A stretch of DNA of 64,000 nt from Falsirhodobacter xinxiangensis (GCF_004959935.1 NZ_SMYN01000006.1:1-64000), one strand, 5' to 3'; counted from the first letter of the stretch, positions 1 to 9,898 are shown. Notes: a model not told the origin generated them from the sequence alone. Numbers and translations are program-made.

Positions 1-94
1 CGCCGTGGCCGACTTTCGCGCCGCCGTTGACAGGATCGCAGGCCAAAGGTGCCATTAACAGCTTGAGTACGTTCTACAATTATCGGATATGCCA

Positions 95-275
95 TACTGC
101 TCATGGCGACAGCCGCCTGCCGTGGTCAAAGGCCGCAAACAGAGAAAAACCCAAGACCTGCTCCCTTGAAACTACCCCGCAACTGTGTGATCGGAACACC
201 GCCCACGTATGTTTTCCGTTCCATGCTGTTCCCACCTGAGAAGTCCGTGATGGCGGGAGGCGGTCAGATTACGTG
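95..275 (+). promoter_or_regulatory. Possible decayed cobalamin riboswitch
   Basis: The stretch contains CCCCGCAACTGTG (about 175-187), which matches the most conserved segment of the cobalamin riboswitch, followed some 50 nt later by a CCCACCTG box and GCGGGAGGCGG, which resemble the GCCACTG and GGGAAGGCGG elements in the right order. The upstream GGTGAAAATCC-like element and the final AGGAGACCTGCC are not where they should be, and no vitamin B12 gene follows, only transposase debris. If real, it is a broken relic. A chance match is quite possible. Confidence 0.25.
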
Positions 276-319
276 CGTAAAAATGTCTGTTTTTTTCTGA
301 TACGGCGATCGAGTGCCGT

Positions 320-600
320 CCCGTATGGCGTTCCATGCAGTGCAAGCCGATTTGTTTGCCAATGGGACGGCGGCCTTGTTGCGAGGTAAGCGCGGTGGCC
401 TCGGTTGGCGACGCGTCGAAGTTGAACGCAGGCCAACGGTTCGGGCGCATCATGCTCACCTTTTCAGCCTGAACGAACAGCATATCGGAGACATCGGCTC
501 CTCGTTTGAGGATGCGACCCAAGATGGTTTGATCGCCGGTGCTGAACTGGCGTGGCATCGGCCCGACGCAAATCGCGAAGTCGTGGCTGCGGTCAAATGT
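320..600 (-). pseudogene. IS110-family transposase, C-terminal remnant
   Basis: Read on the minus strand, about 85 residues match the C-terminal (transposase_20) part of IS110-family transposases: a DFAICVGPMPRQFSTGDQ segment, then LGRILKRGADVSDMLFVQAE and MMRPNRWPAF, corresponding to the family pattern GLTPRQFSTGGK...LGRISKRGD...RRLLVQGA. The N-terminal catalytic DEDD part is absent and no proper start codon precedes it. It cannot encode a working enzyme. The sequence 3' of it, towards position 1, shows nothing recognisable except the riboswitch-like stretch. Confidence 0.65.
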
Positions 601-744
601 CTCGTCGCCCGGTCACCCGTAGATTAACCCGCCCTGCATTGGCAAAGGCAATGCCAGTTGCAACGAATTTCATGTCCACGGCCGCGCCTTGTAACCGCAA
701 ACCGTTGGCTGTAGCGTTTGTAGTAAACACGACAAAGGTGCAAT

Positions 745-1599
745 ATGCAGCAGAGCGACATCTCACGCCGGGTCCGCGAACATATTGCCACGTTACCTCT
801 CACTATGCGACGCGTCGCGCAGTATATGGAGCAGAACCGCGTCGAGGTAGTGGCACGGTCTGCAGCCGAACTCGGGGCGACGCTGGAAACATCGGATGCA
901 ACGGTCGTGCGGACAGCGAAGGCGCTCGGCTATGCCGGGCTGGCGGACCTGAAACGGTGCCTGACGCGGGAACTGTCGAACGGGACGCCGGTGGACAATT
1001 TCCAGCGCACGCTGCGAGTTGCTGGGGCCGACGCGCGTAAGGCCGCCCTACGAAGCGTCGAGGCAGCGCAGACTGCCACCGTCGCCCTTTGTCAGCCTGA
1101 AATGTTGGACCGGATCCAGCGTGTGATCGACTTGTTGCACTGCGCAAGAGGGATCGTGCTGTTTGGTATCGGCCCAACGGCGCATCTGGCGGGATACATG
1201 GCGTTCCAGCTTCGCCGTCTGGGGCGCAGCGTCCTGGTGGTGGACGCAACCGGTCGCGGCATTGCCGATGCGATGCTGGAGGTCGGCCCGGGCGATGCGG
1301 TTCTGCTGATGTCCTATGGCCGGCCCTATCCCGAGGTGCTGACCGTGGTGGAGGACGCCTTGATGCAATCCTTGCCCATCGTCCTGATAACCAACACTTC
1401 CGACACCCCACTGGCCCGAAAAGTGCAGGAAATGATCGTCCTGTCGCGCGGCGGGGCCCATGGCATGGCCCTTGGTGCGTCCAGCTTCATCTGTTTGGAG
1501 GCGCTGATCGTCGGACTGTCGGTCTGCGCCCCGGAGGAGACGCGCACCCGCCTGTCGCGACTGGAGCAGCTGCGCGCCAGCATCGACAGGCTGGGCTAG
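745..1599 (+). CDS. MurR/RpiR-family transcriptional regulator
   Basis: A 284-residue cytoplasmic regulator. Residues 1-80 form the HTH_6 (RpiR) DNA-binding domain, with the typical SDATVVRTAKALGYAGLADLK recognition region. Residues 120-260 form a SIS (sugar isomerase) domain that senses a phosphorylated sugar or related ligand, with GIVLFGIGPTA and LLMSYGRPYPEVL. Length is normal for the family. The ATG is preceded by AAAGGTG at a suitable distance. It stands alone: decayed sequence lies on both sides, so its target operon is not obvious. The divergent-looking gap downstream holds only a pseudogene, and the siderophore operon is an unlikely target for this family. Confidence 0.9.
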   Translation: MQQSDISRRVREHIATLPLTMRRVAQYMEQNRVEVVARSAAELGATLETSDATVVRTAKALGYAGLADLKRCLTRELSNGTPVDNFQRTLRVAGADARKAALRSVEAAQTATVALCQPEMLDRIQRVIDLLHCARGIVLFGIGPTAHLAGYMAFQLRRLGRSVLVVDATGRGIADAMLEVGPGDAVLLMSYGRPYPEVLTVVEDALMQSLPIVLITNTSDTPLARKVQEMIVLSRGGAHGMALGASSFICLEALIVGLSVCAPEETRTRLSRLEQLRASIDRLG

Positions 1600-1619
1600 C
1601 ATAGCAACAGATAGCCCAG

Positions 1620-1850
1620 AACGCAGGCCGCAAGGCATCAGATCGCCGCCACCACGCACCCCCTCGGCCCGCAGCCACCGGCCGTGCAACAGCGCAGTCG
1701 GCATCAGGCGCAGAAGGATATCCCAGGCACGATCACCTCATCGTCAAACAGGCAGCGAATGGGAAATATGGGGATCAGGTCCCCCGGCGGCAGCACATAG
1801 GCGACCACACCGATCGCGAACGCCTTGACCTCGTTAAATGCGCGGGAAGC
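1620..1850 (-). pseudogene. DUF1232 (YkvA-like) membrane protein, decayed
   Basis: On the minus strand the sequence reads KAFAIGVVAYVLPPGDLIP then FDDEVIVPG. This is close to the DUF1232 signature (VLAYALSPIDLIPDFIPVLG..DD..LVP). A one-base shift at about 1725 moves the frame to DILLRLMPTALLHGRW, which fits the conserved ILLALRLIPP..L..AR tail. So one small membrane-associated gene of unknown function has been broken by a frameshift and small deletions. The rest of the 1600-1999 gap contains an AT-rich patch (about 1880-1950, TTATTATTGATATCAGG) that may hold the promoter of the iron-uptake operon, but I cannot define boxes in it. Confidence 0.55.
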
Positions 1851-1999
1851 CCGAGCGCAACCACGTCGCACCTGAACCTATGGGCCTAAATTGTATCGAA
1901 AAGCCTTACCTTATTATTGATATCAGGAATTAGTGGTGGTAGCGAACGCTACAGAAAACAAGGCCTCATGCCTTTGCGATATGATGTGGGGCTTGGGCT

Positions 2000-2779
2000 G
2001 TGGCATCCGACGTCTTCATGGATAACGTCTCGTTCGGATTCGACGGTCGGGCGGTGATGCGAGACCTGACGCTGCGCGCGAAACCGGGCGAGTTTCTGGC
2101 CATCGTGGGCCCCAACGGCTGCGGCAAAAGCACGGCGTTGAAGCTGATCGCGGGGCTGCACCGGCCCGCCTCGGGTGTGGTCCGCATCGACGGACAGGAC
2201 GTCGCCGCGATGGGCCGTGCGCGCATCGCCCGCCATGTCGCCCTACTGACCCAAGCCAGTGCGGTCCCGCCGAACATGACGGTGCACGAGCTGATTGCCA
2301 TGGGCCGTTTCGTGCATCAGGGCTTCCTGTCGCGCCGGTCGGCCCGAGACGAAGAGGCGATCGCTCACGCCATGCGCGTCATGGACGTGACCGGACTGTC
2401 CCATCGCCGGGTGGGGGAGCTTTCCGGCGGACAGCTTCAGCGCTGCCGCATGGCGATGACGCTGGCGCAGGACTGCGGCATCCTGCTGCTGGACGAACCG
2501 ACGACCTATCTCGACCTGCGCTATCAGTTCGACATTCTTGAAACTGCGCGGGCGCAGGCGCGCGCCGGTGCGGCGGTGGTCGCTGTCCTGCATGATTTCA
2601 CGCAGGCTTCGCTCTATGCCGACCGCGTTGCCGTGATGCACGAGGGGCGCATTGCCGCCTCCGGCCCCGCATCGGAGGTCCTGACCGAGGATGTCATCGC
2701 ACGGGTCTTCGGCGTTCGCACCCGCGCCGTCCATGCTCATGGCGGCATCTTCCACATCCCCGAAGGTGCCGTGCGATGA
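2000..2779 (+). CDS. Iron-siderophore ABC transporter, ATP-binding protein (FecE/FepC type)
   Basis: A 259-residue ATPase that powers import of ferric siderophore across the inner membrane. Walker A is GPNGCGKST (about residues 36-44), the ABC signature LSGGQLQR about residue 138, Walker B ILLLDEPTT about 158, and the switch His lies in VLHDF. The start is a GTG at 2000; an in-frame ATG at 2018 would remove only six residues and cannot be excluded, as neither has a strong ribosome site. It is the first gene of a five-gene operon and overlaps the next gene by ATGA. Regulation by iron is likely from its role but not visible as a clear Fur, Irr or RirA box. Confidence 0.93.
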   Translation: MASDVFMDNVSFGFDGRAVMRDLTLRAKPGEFLAIVGPNGCGKSTALKLIAGLHRPASGVVRIDGQDVAAMGRARIARHVALLTQASAVPPNMTVHELIAMGRFVHQGFLSRRSARDEEAIAHAMRVMDVTGLSHRRVGELSGGQLQRCRMAMTLAQDCGILLLDEPTTYLDLRYQFDILETARAQARAGAAVVAVLHDFTQASLYADRVAVMHEGRIAASGPASEVLTEDVIARVFGVRTRAVHAHGGIFHIPEGAVR

Positions 2780-3759
2780 GGGCTCTTGCAGCCGTCCTCG
2801 TGCTGCTGGCCGCCTGCCTCTTGCATCTGCGGCTCGGCGCGGCCGAAATTCCTGCGCGGGCGATCCTGCAGGCGATCACCGCTTTCGATCCGACGAATTA
2901 CGCCCATGTGGTCGTGGTCTTCCAGCGGATCACGCGGCTGGCGGTCGCCGTGTTTTCAGGCGCGGTTCTGGGGGTTGCGGGGCTGCTGCTGCAAAAGATC
3001 ATGCAGAACGGGCTGGTGTCGCCCTCGACGCTCGGGATCAATGCCGGGGCGACCAGCTTCGTCGTGCTGGCGGTATATTTCTTCGGCCTTGGCGGGGCGG
3101 CGCTGTTTCTGCCCGCTCTGGCGGGGGGGCTCGGGGCCATGGCGCTGACCTTCATGACAGCGCGGCTGCTGGCTGGACAAGGCGATCCGCGCATGAACCT
3201 CGTTCTTGGTGGCGCGATGGTGGGGACGCTGTTCTCATCCGTCACGGCCTTCGTCGTCGCGCTGGACCCGGATGGGTTCACGAACCTTCTGGGCTGGTTG
3301 ATCGGGGACATCGGCAATTTCGACTACAAATCGCTGTCTGCCATGGCGCCCTTCGGCATCGCGGGGCTGATTGGCGCGGTTCTGCTGTCGCGGATGGTCG
3401 ACCTGCTGGCCATGGGGCAAGAGCAGGCGGCGGTGCTGGGTGTCGACACGCGGCTGGTCCATGGCGGCGCGCTGCTGATCGCCATCGTGCTCACGGTCAG
3501 CGCGGTGACGGTGGTCGGCCCCATCGGGTTCGTCGGCCTTGTGATGCCGCATGTCGCGCGACTGGTGGCCGGAGAGGTCGGGCTGCTGCCGCTGTGGCTG
3601 TGCCTGATCGGCGGGGCGACGGTCCTGACGTTGGCGGATGTTCTGGCGCGGGTCCTGATGGCGCCGCAGGTTCTGAACGTCGGCACGGTGATGGGGCTGG
3701 CAGGCGGCGCGGTCTTCCTCGCTCTGGTCCTGACCCGTGCCCGAGGGGCGCAGATATGA
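2776..3759 (+). CDS. Iron-siderophore ABC transporter permease (FecCD family), first
   Basis: A 327-residue polytopic inner-membrane permease of the BtuC/FecCD family. It has an N-terminal hydrophobic segment, then the conserved stretches RLAVAVFSGAVLGVAGLLLQ and LASPSTLGIN-like (VSPSTLGINAGA), with PIGFVGLVMPHVARL near residue 250 as the loop that contacts the ATPase. It overlaps the ATPase and the next permease by ATGA on both sides, so the three are translated together. With the following gene it forms the heterodimeric channel. The N-terminus is slightly short compared with typical FecC/FecD proteins (about 330-350). Confidence 0.93.
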   Translation: MRALAAVLVLLAACLLHLRLGAAEIPARAILQAITAFDPTNYAHVVVVFQRITRLAVAVFSGAVLGVAGLLLQKIMQNGLVSPSTLGINAGATSFVVLAVYFFGLGGAALFLPALAGGLGAMALTFMTARLLAGQGDPRMNLVLGGAMVGTLFSSVTAFVVALDPDGFTNLLGWLIGDIGNFDYKSLSAMAPFGIAGLIGAVLLSRMVDLLAMGQEQAAVLGVDTRLVHGGALLIAIVLTVSAVTVVGPIGFVGLVMPHVARLVAGEVGLLPLWLCLIGGATVLTLADVLARVLMAPQVLNVGTVMGLAGGAVFLALVLTRARGAQI

Positions 3760-4796
3760 CCCTGACCCTGCGCATGGGGCGCATCAGCCTGCCGATTAGC
3801 CTGCGTTTCGTGATTGCCGCGCCGTTGTTGCTTTTGGCGCTGATCGCCAGTGCCTATCTCGCGCTTGGGGTCGGCAGTTCCGTCACCGCTCCCGCGGACG
3901 TGCTGGCCGCGATCCTGAGCCCGCGCGAGGCGCTGTCCCCCGGTGCCCGCGCGATCGCCGACTTCCGTCTGCCGAGGGTTCAGGTGGCGATCATGGCCGG
4001 GGCGATGATGGCCGCCTCGGGGTATCTGTTGCAGGTCGTCTCACGCAACGGGCTGGCCGATCCGGGGATACTCGGGCTGTCGGACGGCGCGACGGTCGCC
4101 GTGATGCTGGTGACGTTCCTTTACGGACCGATTGCCGTGGGACAGCTCGGTCTCGTTTCGTTGGTCGGCGCGGTAGCGACGGCTGGACTGGTGCTTGGCC
4201 TCGGTCGCAGACTGCTGACGGGGGGCGGGATCATCCTCGTCGGCCTCAGCATCAACATCGTACTGGGCGCGGTGGTGGAGATGATCCTCGTCTCGGGCAC
4301 CTCGGCGCAGTTCGCGCAGATCATGACGTGGTCGCGCGGCACGCTCGGGACAGCGGACGGGCCGGACGCGGCGATGATGGCGCGCTGGTTCTGTCTGCTG
4401 ATGCCGGTGCTGCTGCTGGGCAGCCGGATGCTTCACCCCTTGCTGCTGGGCGAGGAGGCGGCGATGGCGCTTGGCTTGCCCGCGCGCGCGGTGCTGGTCG
4501 CGGGTGTGCTGCTGGCCGCAGCATTCGCCGCCCCGGTCATCGCCGTCTGCGGTCCCATCGGCTTCATCGGCCTCATGTCGGCCTGGATCGCGCGCGGCAT
4601 CGTTGGCGAGCGTCCGACCGAGGTGGTGCTGATCGCGATGCCGGTCGGCGCGGGCATCCTGCTCTGGGCCGACACGCTGGGCCGGGTGCTGTTTTCGCCC
4701 ATCACCGTCTCTGCCGGGATCATGGTTTCGGTCGTCGGGGCGCTGAGTTTCATCCTCGTGGCACGGACCGGCCGAAGGTCCCGCGCTTCCTCCTAA
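3756..4796 (+). CDS. Iron-siderophore ABC transporter permease (FecCD family), second
   Basis: A 346-residue FecCD-family permease and partner of the preceding one. Visible features are RLPRVQVAIMAGAMMAASGYLLQ-type start of the family domain, RNGLADPGILGLSDGA, and PIGFIGLMSAWIARGIVG as the ATPase-contacting loop, plus about nine hydrophobic segments. The start ATG at 3756 overlaps the upstream stop. The same frame is open far upstream, but that extension lies over the first permease and is high-GC read-through, not coding. The TonB receptor gene follows after 23 bases. Confidence 0.93.
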   Translation: MTLTLRMGRISLPISLRFVIAAPLLLLALIASAYLALGVGSSVTAPADVLAAILSPREALSPGARAIADFRLPRVQVAIMAGAMMAASGYLLQVVSRNGLADPGILGLSDGATVAVMLVTFLYGPIAVGQLGLVSLVGAVATAGLVLGLGRRLLTGGGIILVGLSINIVLGAVVEMILVSGTSAQFAQIMTWSRGTLGTADGPDAAMMARWFCLLMPVLLLGSRMLHPLLLGEEAAMALGLPARAVLVAGVLLAAAFAAPVIAVCGPIGFIGLMSAWIARGIVGERPTEVVLIAMPVGAGILLWADTLGRVLFSPITVSAGIMVSVVGALSFILVARTGRRSRASS

Positions 4797-4819
4797 CCCG
4801 AACAAGGACCTCCCCCCTG

Positions 4820-6919
4820 ATGAGAAGACAGCTTGCCCTGTCGACCGCGTTCATCGCGCTTTGTGGCGCTGCCTATGCGCAGGACCAAGGCAGCATCCAG
4901 CTTGCGCCGATCATCGTCGAAGGGGCCGACATGCAGGCCTACCGCGCCACGAGCGCCGGGACCGCGACGCTGACCGATACGCCGCTTCGGGATGTGCCGC
5001 AGGCGGTCAACGTCGTCGGGCGCGAGGAGATCGAGGATCGTCAGATCCAGAGCCTGTCCGCCGCAGTCGAAGGGGTGCCGAACCTTGCCCGCAACGGCAG
5101 CGCCGCAAACCGCAGCGAGACGTTCCTGCTGCGGGGTTTCCAGACCTCCGGCTTCTCGGTCGACGGGATGCAGATGAATGGCACCGCCGACCGCCCCGAA
5201 GTCCTGATGGACCTTGCCGGGGTGGAGCGGGTGGAGGTGCTGAAGGGCCCCGCATCCGTGCTGCATGGCGCGGGCGATCCGGGCGGGGTCATCAACATCG
5301 TCACCCGCCGCCCCGAAGCGGCACCGGGTGCCGATATCGCCCTGACCTATGGCAGTTTCGATTTCAAGCGGGCCGAGGCCACGGCGACCGGCGCGCTGAA
5401 CGCCAGCGGAACCCTGACCGGCCGCATCACCGGTGCAGTGCAGGATGAAGACGGCTGGATCCCCGGCCGTCCGGGCAGCGAACGGCGCTATGTCGGCGGC
5501 ATCTTGGAGTGGCGCCCGTCGGATGCGACGGTACTGGACTTCACGCTGGAACATACCGCAACGAAACAGCCCTTCGACCGTGGCCTTCTGTGGGTGCCGT
5601 CGCAGCAACAGGTGCTGGAGCCATATGACAGCTGGCTGTCGGAAGCGTGGTCGATGGTCGACGGCGAAAAGACCCGCGGCATGTTGAAGCTGGAGCATGA
5701 GGTGTCGGACCGCCTGACGCTGCGCACCAGCCTCGGCTTCGATTTCGGGCATGTCTCGGATACCGGCATCGACCATCAGGGCCTGCGCGATGACGGGCGC
5801 AGCCTGCGCCGCCGCTACACCGACCGGCTTGAGGATACCGAAACGCAGAACCTGCGGGCCGAGGCGCTGTATGAGTTCAGCACCGGCAGCGTCGAACACA
5901 ACGTGCTGGCCGGTGTCCAATACAGCTGGTCGCGGATGGACTTCACCAGCGCCCGTGCAAATATCGACGACATCGACATCTTCGATCCGGTCCACGGCGC
6001 GCCGATGCCCGCCACCAGCCCCAACAGCAACTACCGTCAGGACATCGAAACACGCGCCGTCTATCTGCAAGACCAGATCACCTTCAACGAGGAATGGAAG
6101 GCGTTGATAGGTCTCCGCTGGGACGAATACACGTCCGAGCGGGTGGAGACGATCGGTGGCGACGGCTCCATCCCCGAAACCACCGATACGGCGCTGACGG
6201 GCCGCATCGGTGTGGTGTGGCAGCCCCGCGGCGACCTGTCGCTTTATGCCAGCTACGCCGAGAGCTTTGCACCGCAGACCGGCCTGACCCGCGATCTGCA
6301 AACCCTCGACCCGGAGGAAGGGCGGCAATACGAGGTCGGGGCGAAATGGGACGTGGTTCCCGACCGGCTCAGCGCCAATCTTTCCGTGTTCGAGATCACC
6401 AAGACCAACCTCGCCAACGACGATCCGCTGGACGAGGATTACAGCATCCTGACCGGCGAGGTCCGCTCGCGCGGGATCGAAGCGGAACTGGCGGGTGAAG
6501 TCCTGCCCGGATGGGGCGTCCATGCCGGTCTGGGATATCTGGATGCCGAGGTGACGAAGGACAACGTGATCCCCGTCGGCACGCGTTTCCAACGGGTGCC
6601 GCGCGTCACGGCCAGCTTGTGGACGACCTACGAATTCCAACCGGGCAGCGTGGCCGAAGGGTTCACCGTCGGCGGCGGCATCACCCATGTCGGATCGCGC
6701 GTGGGCTTCATCGACGACAACTATGCCGACCAATTCGAGGTGGACGGCTACACCCGTCTCGATCTGATGACCCGATATACCTTCGACAACGGCGCGACCC
6801 TGTCGCTGGCGGTGAACAACGTGACCGACGAGGGTTACATCAACTCCATCCAAAGCGAGCGGGAGATCGTCGCCGGGGCACCGCGCAACGTGCAGCTGAA
6901 ACTGGGGATGTCCTTCTGA
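4820..6919 (+). CDS. TonB-dependent siderophore receptor
   Basis: A 699-residue outer-membrane beta-barrel receptor that takes ferric siderophore into the periplasm using TonB energy. It has a signal peptide (ALSTAFIALCGAAYAQ, cleavage near residue 20), a TonB-box region (IQLAPIIVEGA), a plug domain (about 45-160, with DTPLRDVPQAVNVV, RNGSAANRSETFLLRGF and the GAGDPGGVINIVTRRP motif) and a barrel ending in the terminal Phe expected for outer-membrane assembly (LKLGMSF). Plug features resemble FhuE/FpvA-type hydroxamate or mixed siderophore receptors; the exact ligand is inference. ATG at 4820 follows AAGGAC. It sits between the permeases and the binding protein and overlaps the latter by TGATG. 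Confidence 0.94.
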   Translation: MRRQLALSTAFIALCGAAYAQDQGSIQLAPIIVEGADMQAYRATSAGTATLTDTPLRDVPQAVNVVGREEIEDRQIQSLSAAVEGVPNLARNGSAANRSETFLLRGFQTSGFSVDGMQMNGTADRPEVLMDLAGVERVEVLKGPASVLHGAGDPGGVINIVTRRPEAAPGADIALTYGSFDFKRAEATATGALNASGTLTGRITGAVQDEDGWIPGRPGSERRYVGGILEWRPSDATVLDFTLEHTATKQPFDRGLLWVPSQQQVLEPYDSWLSEAWSMVDGEKTRGMLKLEHEVSDRLTLRTSLGFDFGHVSDTGIDHQGLRDDGRSLRRRYTDRLEDTETQNLRAEALYEFSTGSVEHNVLAGVQYSWSRMDFTSARANIDDIDIFDPVHGAPMPATSPNSNYRQDIETRAVYLQDQITFNEEWKALIGLRWDEYTSERVETIGGDGSIPETTDTALTGRIGVVWQPRGDLSLYASYAESFAPQTGLTRDLQTLDPEEGRQYEVGAKWDVVPDRLSANLSVFEITKTNLANDDPLDEDYSILTGEVRSRGIEAELAGEVLPGWGVHAGLGYLDAEVTKDNVIPVGTRFQRVPRVTASLWTTYEFQPGSVAEGFTVGGGITHVGSRVGFIDDNYADQFEVDGYTRLDLMTRYTFDNGATLSLAVNNVTDEGYINSIQSEREIVAGAPRNVQLKLGMSF

Positions 6920-7866
6920 TGCGAGCACTGCTTTTCGCCATCGCCGCGCTGTGCGCCCTGCCTGTCCACGCGCAGCAGACCCGCACCATCACGGACCATT
7001 CGGGGGCGGAGGTCACGATCCCCGCCGATCCACAACGCATCGTCTCGCTCCATGATTGGAGCGCGACCGTCATGGTGCATGAACTCGGCGGCAACCTCGT
7101 CGGCTCCAGCGGGCGGGTGGACAAGAATGGCAACTACTACATCCGCAGCGGATGGGAGCTTTACGGCCTGACCTTCGATCAGGTCGCCATGGCCTCGGTT
7201 CACGGGATGCTGGACATGGAGCGGATCGCCGGTCTGGACCCCGATCTGATCATCGGCAATCTGGGGGATACGCAGGCGGCGCGGGACCAGTTGTCGCTGA
7301 TCGCGCCGACGGTGATGTTCGACCCGATGAACGGCCGCCCGCCGATGGACAACTACCGCGAGCTTGCCGGCTGGATCGGCAGGGCGGAACGGTTCGACAC
7401 GCTGAAGGCCGATTACGATGCCCACATTGCAGAGTTGCGCGATGCGCTGGCGCTGGAGGCCCCGAGCTATGTCGCGATGACGCCGAATCCCGAAAGCGGC
7501 GATCTGCGAATACTGCGGAACTACGGCGCGCAGACGGCGGTGCTGGAGGATCTGGGCTTCCGGCGCGCGCCGATCATGGACGAGGTTCCCGCCGCATCGC
7601 AGGAGGCCGATTTCAGCGCCGAGGTGATCGGGCGGCTGGATGCGGATTTCATCTTCACCACCCATATCGAGGATCGGGGTGAATCGCTGGAAAGCGTCAT
7701 GGCCGATCTCGACGCCGTTGCGCCGGGCTACCGGATGTTCCTTCCAGCCGTGCGTCAGGGCCGCTTCGTCTCGATGTCCCGGTTCCACGTCTATCCTACC
7801 ACTTTCGCCGCGGCAGGGTATGTCATGGACCATCTGCGGGAGTTGATGGGCGCTCCCGCCCCTTGA
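6919..7866 (+). CDS. Siderophore-binding periplasmic protein of the ABC importer
   Basis: A 315-residue class III (FecB/FepB/BtuF-like) periplasmic binding protein. The signal peptide is ALLFAIAALCALPVHAQ. The family start of the mature domain reads RTITDHSGAEVTIPADPQRIVSLHD; LDPDLIIGNLGD about residue 110 and TPNPESGDLRILRNYG about 195 lie in the two lobes. It should deliver ferric siderophore from the receptor to the permease pair. The start overlaps the receptor stop by one base (TGATG), so this is the last gene of the operon. No reductase or siderophore synthesis gene is present, so the cell may use a siderophore made elsewhere. Confidence 0.92.
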   Translation: MRALLFAIAALCALPVHAQQTRTITDHSGAEVTIPADPQRIVSLHDWSATVMVHELGGNLVGSSGRVDKNGNYYIRSGWELYGLTFDQVAMASVHGMLDMERIAGLDPDLIIGNLGDTQAARDQLSLIAPTVMFDPMNGRPPMDNYRELAGWIGRAERFDTLKADYDAHIAELRDALALEAPSYVAMTPNPESGDLRILRNYGAQTAVLEDLGFRRAPIMDEVPAASQEADFSAEVIGRLDADFIFTTHIEDRGESLESVMADLDAVAPGYRMFLPAVRQGRFVSMSRFHVYPTTFAAAGYVMDHLRELMGAPAP

Positions 7867-7920
7867 ACTGCCGTAGTCTAGGCAAATCATCAACAGAAGG
7901 CTGTCGTATGTTTCACAATT

Positions 7921-7943
7921 GGCGGATTGGCATGCAATCCGCC
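7921..7943 (+). terminator. Hairpin after the siderophore operon
   Basis: GGCGGATTG (7921-7929) pairs perfectly with CAATCCGCC (7935-7943) over a five-base loop, 55 bases after the last stop of the iron operon. No T run follows, so it is either a weak intrinsic terminator or an mRNA 3' stabilising hairpin. Confidence 0.5.
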
Positions 7944-8820
7944 TAAAGCCCAGCTTATACGCCAGTCGTGCGCTTGCTGCACGAGGAGCCGCGTGTTGCG
8001 TCGTCGCCAAGCAGATCTACGTATTCTGCATCTGCCACGGTTTCGCCCCGATATTCAGAGAGCGATGCGTTCGCATCGCGCTTGCCCGTGGCCTGACCTG
8101 ACGTCAGTTTGCTTCTGATCTTGACGTCGGCCTTTCGACGCTTGGCAAGCGGATCCGGGCGATTTCCAATGGGACGAAAGTGCCGGAGCAGGATGCCGAT
8201 CTTCTTCGGGAGAACGAATGGCCTCGTAAAGAGAACCGTATTTGGGCGAGGATAGGAAAGTGCCGAAAAATGCGGCTCCAATTCATTGCCAGTTCGCGGC
8301 AGCCTTTCCTGCAGCCATCTTTGCCGGATGGTGGGTGTGCGCGGCTGCGGGTTACGCGCTTGGCGGCGTAGGCCCCCGCCGATCCGTCAGCGGTGTGACT
8401 TGGTGATCCCGGCCATATCCGCAATCAGCATCGGCTGAGCCTGGGCAGTTATGGCAGGCCACGCATGACGGAGGAACTGAACGGGGCGGTCAACGCCGGG
8501 TGGGCAGGCTGATGCGCCAAAACCGCATTCGCATTCATCCGCAGGTTCAAGCGCATGACCGACAGCGATCATGCTTTCAACATCGCGCCGAACCTTCTGC
8601 AGCAGGACTTCCCGGCGGCGACATCACCTATGTCCGGACGCGCGAGGGGTGGGACGATCTGGCCGTCATTATCGATCCGTTCTCGCGGCCCGTGATCGGC
8701 TGGACCATCAGAAATCGCATGACGCAGGACTTGGCAATCCGCGCGCTGAACATGCCTGTTGCCCTGCGCCGACCACAACCGGGATGTGTTCAACCTACCG
8801 ACCACGGCCGCCGAGGCGGG

Positions 8821-8842
8821 TTCAACCGGTCGTCGCGACACC
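8821..8842 (+). repeat. Left inverted repeat of the IS30 element
   Basis: The 22-base end here, containing AACCGGTCGTCGCGACACC, matches the reverse complement of 9899-9920 at 19 of 22 positions. It defines the left border of the IS30 insertion inside IS3 orfB. Confidence 0.8.
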
Positions 8843-9898
8843 TTGATTCAGGAGGTGCAGATGCTGACAGGAAGGCGCAGATCAGCGCAGTCCACGCGGA
8901 AGAAGTTGCGCTCGCCGGGGCGGCCCGCGCGATCGTGCTCGGCGACCTGCCCAGCTTGCGCGCAATGGCGCAAATGCCGCTGCCAACGCCCAATGGCATG
9001 CGGACCGTGCGGCAGAATGGCCGAGGCCAGCAAATTGGCCATGAATCCGGCTTTGCCAAGACCGGTTGTCCGGCATGATCGCCAAGCCCGACGGCACCGC
9101 CTTTGCCGGGCGTGACATGCCTTGGAAAGGGCGGCGGCGCTTGCACCGGCAGAACCGACGCTGGGTGATCGCCTGGAGCGCTGAGCAGATCTTTCCGAAG
9201 AACCCCGAGAATGCGCATCAGCCAAAAGGCGATGTTTCGGGCGCGTTATAGCCAGGGACGTGGCACGCTCAGACGCGAACTCTCGGCCTGCCTGCGCTCT
9301 GGGCGCACCCTGCGGATGCCCCGAGAGCGGGTCCGCAACCGGGGCAAGGCGTTCCTTTCGGGGGCGCTGATGATCAGCGACCGCCCGGCGGAGATCGCGG
9401 ACAGGGCGGTGTTAGGCCATTGGGAAGGCGACCTCATCCTCGGTTCGGGCAGATCCGCGATGGGCACGCTCGTCGAGCGCAAGACGCGCTTCACCCTGCT
9501 GTCACGCCTGCCGCGAATGGAAGGGCACGGCGCGGTAAAATCGATCAAGAGCGGCCCTGCATTGGCCGGTCATGGCGAAGAAACTGTTCGCGACGCCATC
9601 ACCGACGATCTTCGATCTGCCTGCGCATCTGCGCCGGTCACTGACTTGGGATCAGGGTGCCGAGAGGGCACAACATGAGTGGCTCCGGATCGACACTGAA
9701 CTCGATATCTACTTCTGCGCCCCGCAAAGCCCGTGGCAGCAACGCGAATATCAACAGCTTGCCGCGGCAATACTTACCCGAGTCTTCACGGCGCAGACGA
9801 AGTGAGCGCGGTCGCGCAACACACGGCCGCGCAAGATGATCGGCGGGCGAACCCCCGCTGACGCCTGTGCGGATGTCCTCGAGCATGATATCAATGAA

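Noticed and set aside
2691-3755. N-terminal extension of the second FecCD permease over the first permease gene
   Set aside because: Open by composition only; the overlap-coupled ATG at 3756 gives the normal family length.
4793-6928. A 711-codon open frame on the minus strand opposite the TonB receptor
   Set aside because: Antisense shadow; the receptor on the plus strand has signal peptide, plug and barrel features.
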